DNA from: Microbulbifer rhizosphaerae
GTDB taxonomy: Bacteria > Pseudomonadota > Gammaproteobacteria > Pseudomonadales > Cellvibrionaceae
Direction: 5' to 3'
Length of the DNA: 64,000 bases
Assembly: GCF_014191725.1 (NCBI RefSeq)
Contig: NZ_JACHWZ010000011.1
Span: forward strand, 62,001 to 126,000
A program made the position numbers and the translations under genes. Positions within the stretch are counted from its first letter, which is position 1. Every line of letters starts with the position of its first letter. Under the pieces are notes generated by a model that saw only the letters and a program-made list of their open reading frames with translations, did not search any database and had not been told where the DNA came from. Shown here one piece after another: positions 59,620 through 64,000 of this stretch.

Positions 59620-62600
59620 CTAATTACAGGTCACAGTACCGGGATCGCCACTGCCCTGTATGCCGAAGTTCGTGCTGCTGCCCGGCGCAATGGAACCGTT
59701 GTAATCGACGTTGGAGGCCGTGTATGGACTGGCCGAACCCGACAGGGTGACACTCCACGAACCGGTTACCGTAATCGGATTACCGGTCGACACATCGAAA
59801 GACCAGCCGTTGGTGGTGGAGCTGCCGTTGTTGGTCACCGTCATATTCGCCACAAAGCCACTGCCCCAGTTGTTCAGGTCGATGCTGCAACTCAAGGCGT
59901 CGCCACCGCCGCTCGACGAGGAGCTTGAAGAGCTGCTCGAGGCACTGGAGCTGGAGGATGAGCTGCTGCTCGTCGAGTTGGAACTGGACGATGAACTACT
60001 ACTCGAACTGCCGGATGGTCCGGAACTGCTGACAAACGTGGTCACGCTCTGGGCATCCACCGATACCGACGCCGAGTTGTTCGAGACATCAACAATCCCG
60101 TCGTTGCTCACGTTCTTACTGCCGGAGGTGGTGTATTTCGTGAAACTGCCTGTACCGATATTCTGCAGGTCCAGCGTCAGGTCGCGCGGCGAGGTGTTCA
60201 TGTTCACGACCACCACCGTGATATCGTCGCCATTTTTATAGGCGGTGGCATAGACATCCAGAGCCGGGTTGGCCGTCGCCCCAATGCGTGTGTAGCCCGG
60301 CCGGATAAACCTGGAGTACTGCGATATCAGGTAGCCGCGCTTGCTGACGTTGCCGTCTTCGGTAAGAAGCCCGTAGCTGCGCCGGATATACCACCACACA
60401 TAGGCGCTGAAATTCGCCATCATGCTGTCGTGCAGCTCTTTACCGACGTCCAGCGCCAGGGGCCAGGCGTTCGCCGGATTCTGGCTGTCTGTATAGTGCT
60501 CGGTCATCCATAGTTCCTTGCCCTTTTCCCGCGCCAGCGGATAATCCTGCAAACCACCGCCGTAAAGGTGCCCGGCGATAATATCGACATGGGGTTCCGC
60601 ACTGGCGTTGTTCAGTATGGGATCGGTGAGGGCGGGATTGAAATTCAGGGACTCGGCGGCCATGACTTTCAGGGAACCGAAACGCGAACCCTGGCTGCTT
60701 AGAAAATCAATAAACTCGCCGGAACTCCACAGGCAGGATTCATAATCCGGGTCCCAGTCCGGTTCGTTTTGCAGGGATACAGCGTGCAGGGACACACCGT
60801 TCCCGGCCATGTAATCGGCAAAGTCCAGCAAATACTGTGCGTAATCGTCGTAGTAATCCGGGTCCAGGCGCCCGCCGATAACATTGTTATTGGTTTTCAT
60901 ATGCGCCGGCGGCGACCAGGGAGTGGCGAATACCGTAGCGCCGTACAACGACTGGGCGCGCGCCGGCGTGGCCACCTGTGCGCTCCAGGCGTCGGGATTG
61001 GCGGGAATCTTGACTCGTAGAATGCTCAGTCCGAGTTGCCCGGGACCATTGCCGAATGCGGTATCCACCTGCGCCGGAGTCAGGTCGTCGATCCATTCCG
61101 GAACGTTGATCCCACCGAAACCACTGATGTGCTGGTATTCGGTATCCGGGTTGATATTGATTGCTGCGGGGCCGGAATCGCTGGCCGCTACGATCTCCCC
61201 GGCCGAGGCGATCAGGGTGACCCTGTCCAGCCGCGCGCCGTCCTCCCTGCGCTTGATTCTGAGTACGTGGGTGCCCTCTCCAAGATTGGAGAAGGTCGCA
61301 GGCATCAGCGATTCCCAGCCACTGGTCACGGTGTTGTTCTGCGTGCTCCAGGAGCCAGAATCGATACTGTAATAAAACGAGTCGTCATTGGCATTGGCCA
61401 TACTGGCCAGCACTTGGAACTGCACGTCCGCCGGTTGCGACAGTGAAAAGATGATTTCGACCTGTCCCTGCTCACTGTCAGACGGCGAACTCAATGCCTG
61501 GTCGCCATTATCCGGCCAAACGATGTACTGTCCGCCGGAAGCGGCGGAATCGCTCTGCACGGCAAACGGCGAAAAATTGCTCTGGCCCGCGAGACTTTCC
61601 AGTTCCACGTTCAGCGTGCTGCTACCGCCCGAGTCGCCGGTAAAGCGGTACCAGTTCATGTTTACCCGGCCGTTGGCACGCAGGAAAAGATCGTGCAGGC
61701 CGCTCGCCGATACATCGGCCGATTGTATTTGCCAGTTCTGCAGCCCACCCGTGACGGAGACCTGCAGCGTGCCCACTGGCGGATTGTTTACGTCGTCGAG
61801 AATAATATCGATGGTGGTATTACTGTTGCTCGCCAGTCTGGCCTCGAAGCCACCGGCTCCGGAGCCGAAATCGACATTGGAGATCTTTATCCAGTCTCCG
61901 AAATCCATCATCACATTCTGGGCACCATCGCTGCTGTGCTCGGCTTCTATACCCTGCTCGCTGTCGATGGTTTCGGCTTCTTTTCTGGCAAAGGGGTCGA
62001 CATTTTTCAGCTTCGGCACGCCCGCCGGTCCAGCGTCGACCTGCTGGATGCTGCCGTCGCCGTTATAGAAGAGCCGGTCCACGTTGATGGATCGCTGGTA
62101 ACTGCTGGCTCCCCGCTCATTGGCCACTGCGCGGTTGTGGTAAAACATGTACCACTGATTGTTGTATTCAAGTATGGATGCGTGATTGTTGTTGAAATTG
62201 TTTTCCCAGGGATTGGGCAGCACAGTACCCTGGTACTGGAACCCCGAGGTGGGGTTGCTGCTGGTCATGTAATCGATTCGCATCCCGTTGTCGGGATTGG
62301 TGGAATAGGACAGGTAATAGGTCCCGTTCCTCTTGTGCATGTAAAGCCCTTCGAAGAAATAGGGCACGTCGATGGTGATGGCCGATCCGCTGGTGCTGAT
62401 CATATCGTCGTCCAAGCGGATAACCCGGGCATTGCCCGGCCCGCCGCCGCCGAAGTAGAGGTACGCCTGGCCGTCATCGTCGATAAACACACCTGGATCG
62501 AACAGCCACTGCACGTCGGCGTTGGGCGTGTTCCGGTCGACCAGTGGCCTCCCCAAAGGATCGGTAAAGGGGCCGTCGGGACTGTCGCTCACGGCGACAC

Positions 62601-62997
62601 CGATCGAACCGGCGCCGTCCGGGAAGTACAGGTAGTACTGTCCGTTGCGGGAAATAATGTCCGGGGCGTAGGCGCGGTTTGCCCAGCTGGTATCGGTCCG
62701 CACATCGAACACCACACCGTGGTCCCGCCAATTGACCATGTCGTCCGAAGAGAACATGCGATAGTCGACCATGTCGTAGCCCGACTGGGTATCCAGGTCG
62801 TGCGACGTGATCACGTACATTCGTCCGTCGAACACCCGCGCCGCCGGGTCCGCCGTGTAAACCTGGGATACCAGCGGATTGTCGGCAAGACAGACGCCGG
62901 AAACGGACAACAAAAAAGCGGCGAAAACGATTCTTAGCGCTTCTTTTATCTGTCTTTCACCTATACGGGGCCAGCGATTTACACTCATTCTGTTCAT
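59620..62997 (-). CDS. Bifunctional xylan enzyme: GH43, CBM6-like, GH30 and CBM2
   Basis: 1125 residues from ATG 62997 (GGAGGGGG upstream). Signal peptide to about 40. GH43 domain (about 42-345): DPAARVFDGRMYVITSHD, YAPDIISRNGQYYLYFPDG, DVQWLFDPGVFIDDDGQAYLY, EGLYMHKRNGTYYLSYS. CBM6-like (about 350-465: AEHSSDGAQNVMMDFGDWIK) and another CBM-like domain (about 470-620). GH30 (about 625-1010): HISGFGGINVPEW, SLQNEPDWDPDY (acid/base Glu), KELWMTEHYTDSQN (nucleophile Glu), WYIRRSYGLLTEDG. Serine-rich linker, then CBM2. The GH43 would act on side chains or exo-xylosyl ends and the GH30 on glucuronoxylan backbone, so one chain may debranch and cut. Exact linkages are not resolvable here. Confidence 0.87.
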   Translation of the reverse strand: MNRMSVNRWPRIGERQIKEALRIVFAAFLLSVSGVCLADNPLVSQVYTADPAARVFDGRMYVITSHDLDTQSGYDMVDYRMFSSDDMVNWRDHGVVFDVRTDTSWANRAYAPDIISRNGQYYLYFPDGAGSIGVAVSDSPDGPFTDPLGRPLVDRNTPNADVQWLFDPGVFIDDDGQAYLYFGGGGPGNARVIRLDDDMISTSGSAITIDVPYFFEGLYMHKRNGTYYLSYSTNPDNGMRIDYMTSSNPTSGFQYQGTVLPNPWENNFNNNHASILEYNNQWYMFYHNRAVANERGASSYQRSINVDRLFYNGDGSIQQVDAGPAGVPKLKNVDPFARKEAETIDSEQGIEAEHSSDGAQNVMMDFGDWIKISNVDFGSGAGGFEARLASNSNTTIDIILDDVNNPPVGTLQVSVTGGLQNWQIQSADVSASGLHDLFLRANGRVNMNWYRFTGDSGGSSTLNVELESLAGQSNFSPFAVQSDSAASGGQYIVWPDNGDQALSSPSDSEQGQVEIIFSLSQPADVQFQVLASMANANDDSFYYSIDSGSWSTQNNTVTSGWESLMPATFSNLGEGTHVLRIKRREDGARLDRVTLIASAGEIVAASDSGPAAININPDTEYQHISGFGGINVPEWIDDLTPAQVDTAFGNGPGQLGLSILRVKIPANPDAWSAQVATPARAQSLYGATVFATPWSPPAHMKTNNNVIGGRLDPDYYDDYAQYLLDFADYMAGNGVSLHAVSLQNEPDWDPDYESCLWSSGEFIDFLSSQGSRFGSLKVMAAESLNFNPALTDPILNNASAEPHVDIIAGHLYGGGLQDYPLAREKGKELWMTEHYTDSQNPANAWPLALDVGKELHDSMMANFSAYVWWYIRRSYGLLTEDGNVSKRGYLISQYSRFIRPGYTRIGATANPALDVYATAYKNGDDITVVVVNMNTSPRDLTLDLQNIGTGSFTKYTTSGSKNVSNDGIVDVSNNSASVSVDAQSVTTFVSSSGPSGSSSSSSSSSSNSTSSSSSSSSSASSSSSSSSSSGGGDALSCSIDLNNWGSGFVANMTVTNNGSSTTNGWSFDVSTGNPITVTGSWSVTLSGSASPYTASNVDYNGSIAPGSSTNFGIQGSGDPGTVTCN

Positions 62998-63031
62998 GTC
63001 CCCCTCCAATTAGGGTTTCACAACGCAATGA

Positions 63032-63067
63032 GCGGGTGTCTGGCGGCAGACGCCGCCAGACACCCGC
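63032..63067. other. Strong hairpin between GH5 and GH43-GH30 genes
   Basis: GCGGGTGTCTGGCGG and CCGCCAGACACCCGC are perfect 15-bp arms around CAGACG. It follows the GH5 stop by about 20 bases on the minus strand. No T-run follows, so it may be a REP-like stabiliser or a factor-dependent end. Confidence 0.6.
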
Positions 63068-63086
63068 AGGAGTTATAAAACCGCTT

Positions 63087-64000
63087 TTACTGGCTACTCC
63101 ACAGACGGTTCAGCAGGTTTGTCTTTCTTTGATCAAAGTCCTGCCACTCACCCCAACCCTCGGTGTTGCTGATGGGATCGTAGGCGTGGCCGTACCAGCC
63201 GCCGGTATCGCCGGATTCCGGATTGATGGACCAGTAGCATCCCTGGATGTTTTCCTCCACCATGTAGTCCACGAAGGCATCCTGCCACTGTCCGTCGACA
63301 ATGCCGGGCTGGATATGGGACCAGCGATTCTGGTCGCGCACCGCGCCTTTGTCCGGCCAGTCCAGGTTGCCGCCGAACTCGCCCACTACCACGGCGTAGC
63401 CCATGTCTCTCAGGTAGCCGAAGTGCTCTTCCCAGCCGGGAATGAGGATTTCCGGATTGATTACGATATTGCAGTCGGCGTCGCCGGCGGCATCACCTTC
63501 CAATCCGTCACACGCGGGCTGAGCCGGGTCCATGAACATCTTCTGCACGAACACGGAGGGGCCATAGACGTGCGGAGAGAATACCAGCCGTTCGCGGGGA
63601 ATATTCGGCGGGTTGACGCCGGCCTCGAAGAGGTTTTCGCCCCAGTTGGGATTGGTGAATTCCTCACCGTGAGGCACCTGGGTGATGGTTTCCGGCGTGC
63701 CGTCCTGGTTATCGGCAGTGGCGGAAATGCCCTGCACGAACAGCAGCATGTTGGGGCTCACCTCGTTGATGACCGCATAGGCATCTTCGATATGAGTTTT
63801 CCAGTCCGCCCAGGTGTAATCCCAGGGCTCGTTGAAAATATCGATGCCGATAATGTTGTCCACGCCCAGTTCCTGTTCGAGTTCGGCCAGCTCGCGCAAA
63901 GTATCGAGCCAGGCGGCCTTGTCGTAGGGCTGGATGCGGGTCACACCATCCGGGTTGTTGGTAGCCGCGCAGGAGGTGTCCTCGCGGAAGAAGTCGTAGT
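63087..64000 (-). CDS. GH5 cellulase, 5' end outside the window
   Basis: At least 304 residues; the frame stays open to the window edge (upstream residues YDFFREDTSCAATNNPDG), so the start lies beyond 64000. Motifs: GIDIFNEPWDYTW (acid/base Glu), LVFSPHVYGPSVFVQ, AVVVGEFGGNLDWPDKG (nucleophile Glu) and CYWSINPESGDTGGWYGHAYD. These belong to the A1-type cellulase group of GH5. The C-terminus ends soon after the catalytic domain without CBM2; binding domains, if present, must lie in the missing N-terminal part. Confidence 0.85.
   Translation of the reverse strand, partial: YDFFREDTSCAATNNPDGVTRIQPYDKAAWLDTLRELAELEQELGVDNIIGIDIFNEPWDYTWADWKTHIEDAYAVINEVSPNMLLFVQGISATADNQDGTPETITQVPHGEEFTNPNWGENLFEAGVNPPNIPRERLVFSPHVYGPSVFVQKMFMDPAQPACDGLEGDAAGDADCNIVINPEILIPGWEEHFGYLRDMGYAVVVGEFGGNLDWPDKGAVRDQNRWSHIQPGIVDGQWQDAFVDYMVEENIQGCYWSINPESGDTGGWYGHAYDPISNTEGWGEWQDFDQRKTNLLNRLWSSQ

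Noticed and set aside
8810-62997. CRISPR-like reading of the repeated serine codons
   Set aside because: The tandem AGC/TCC tracts are polyserine linkers inside enzymes, in frame, with no spacers.

Overview
The window looks like a chromosomal stretch of a marine polysaccharide-degrading gammaproteobacterium of the Cellvibrionales type (Cellvibrio, Saccharophagus, Teredinibacter, Microbulbifer). This is inferred from many secreted glycosidases built as catalytic domain, polyserine linker and C-terminal CBM2, from GC-rich coding sequence, and from abundant REP-like hairpins in the intergenic spaces. No rRNA or tRNA gene and no integrase or complete transposase was seen.

Layout. 0-7.2 kb: a MITE-like element, a membrane-anchored AraC-type regulator divergent from a GH3 lipoprotein glucosidase, and a TonB-dependent receptor behind a Fur-box-like site. 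7.4-15.6 kb: a SLOG/molybdenum-carrier-like protein, a methyltransferase, a bacterial expansin with CBM2, a CBM2-linked HEFGH protein, small membrane proteins (DUF6632-like, DUF305) and a sorbosone-dehydrogenase-like lipoprotein. 16-27 kb: a paralogous pair of exported alpha-helical proteins, then an acquired block of actinobacterial flavour (GH33 sialidase, lysozyme-like protein, GH71 mutanase, peptidoglycan-binding/M15-like protein, GH39-like glycosidase, GH6). Three of these unrelated enzymes end in the same 106-residue module, related to Streptomyces spore-associated protein A, as near-identical 321-bp direct repeats. 27.7-31 kb: a large M36 (fungalysin-type) metallopeptidase.

31.3-38.6 kb is an AT-richer island with every gene on the minus strand: a hypothetical protein, a Tse2/Tsi2-like toxin-immunity pair, a FabI, a DUF4062-HEAT protein, and a tight four-gene operon of a ThsB-like TIR protein, a caspase-like protease, a two-TM SLATT-like protein and a 45-residue proline-rich peptide. 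The last is a type IV Thoeris-like anti-phage candidate with two extra components. Palindromes resembling integron attC sites lie at 26.96, 33.74 and 36.51 kb, so part of this island may be a cassette array or its relic.

39.3-64 kb is the main plant cell wall locus, almost all on the minus strand: two GH5 cellulases, a GH9-CBM3c cellulase, a rhamnogalacturonan-directed pair (beta-helix protein with ricin-type domain, and PL11), a GH5_8-like mannanase, a GH6 cellobiohydrolase-like enzyme, a GH10 xylanase, a TolB-like/anchored protein pair, a GH43-GH30-CBM2 bifunctional xylan enzyme and a GH5 that runs off the right edge. Together these cover cellulose, xylan, mannan and pectin side branches. 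The expansin and the GH3 would loosen fibrils and finish oligosaccharides. Family calls rest on motif and architecture recognition by eye, and no database search was run.
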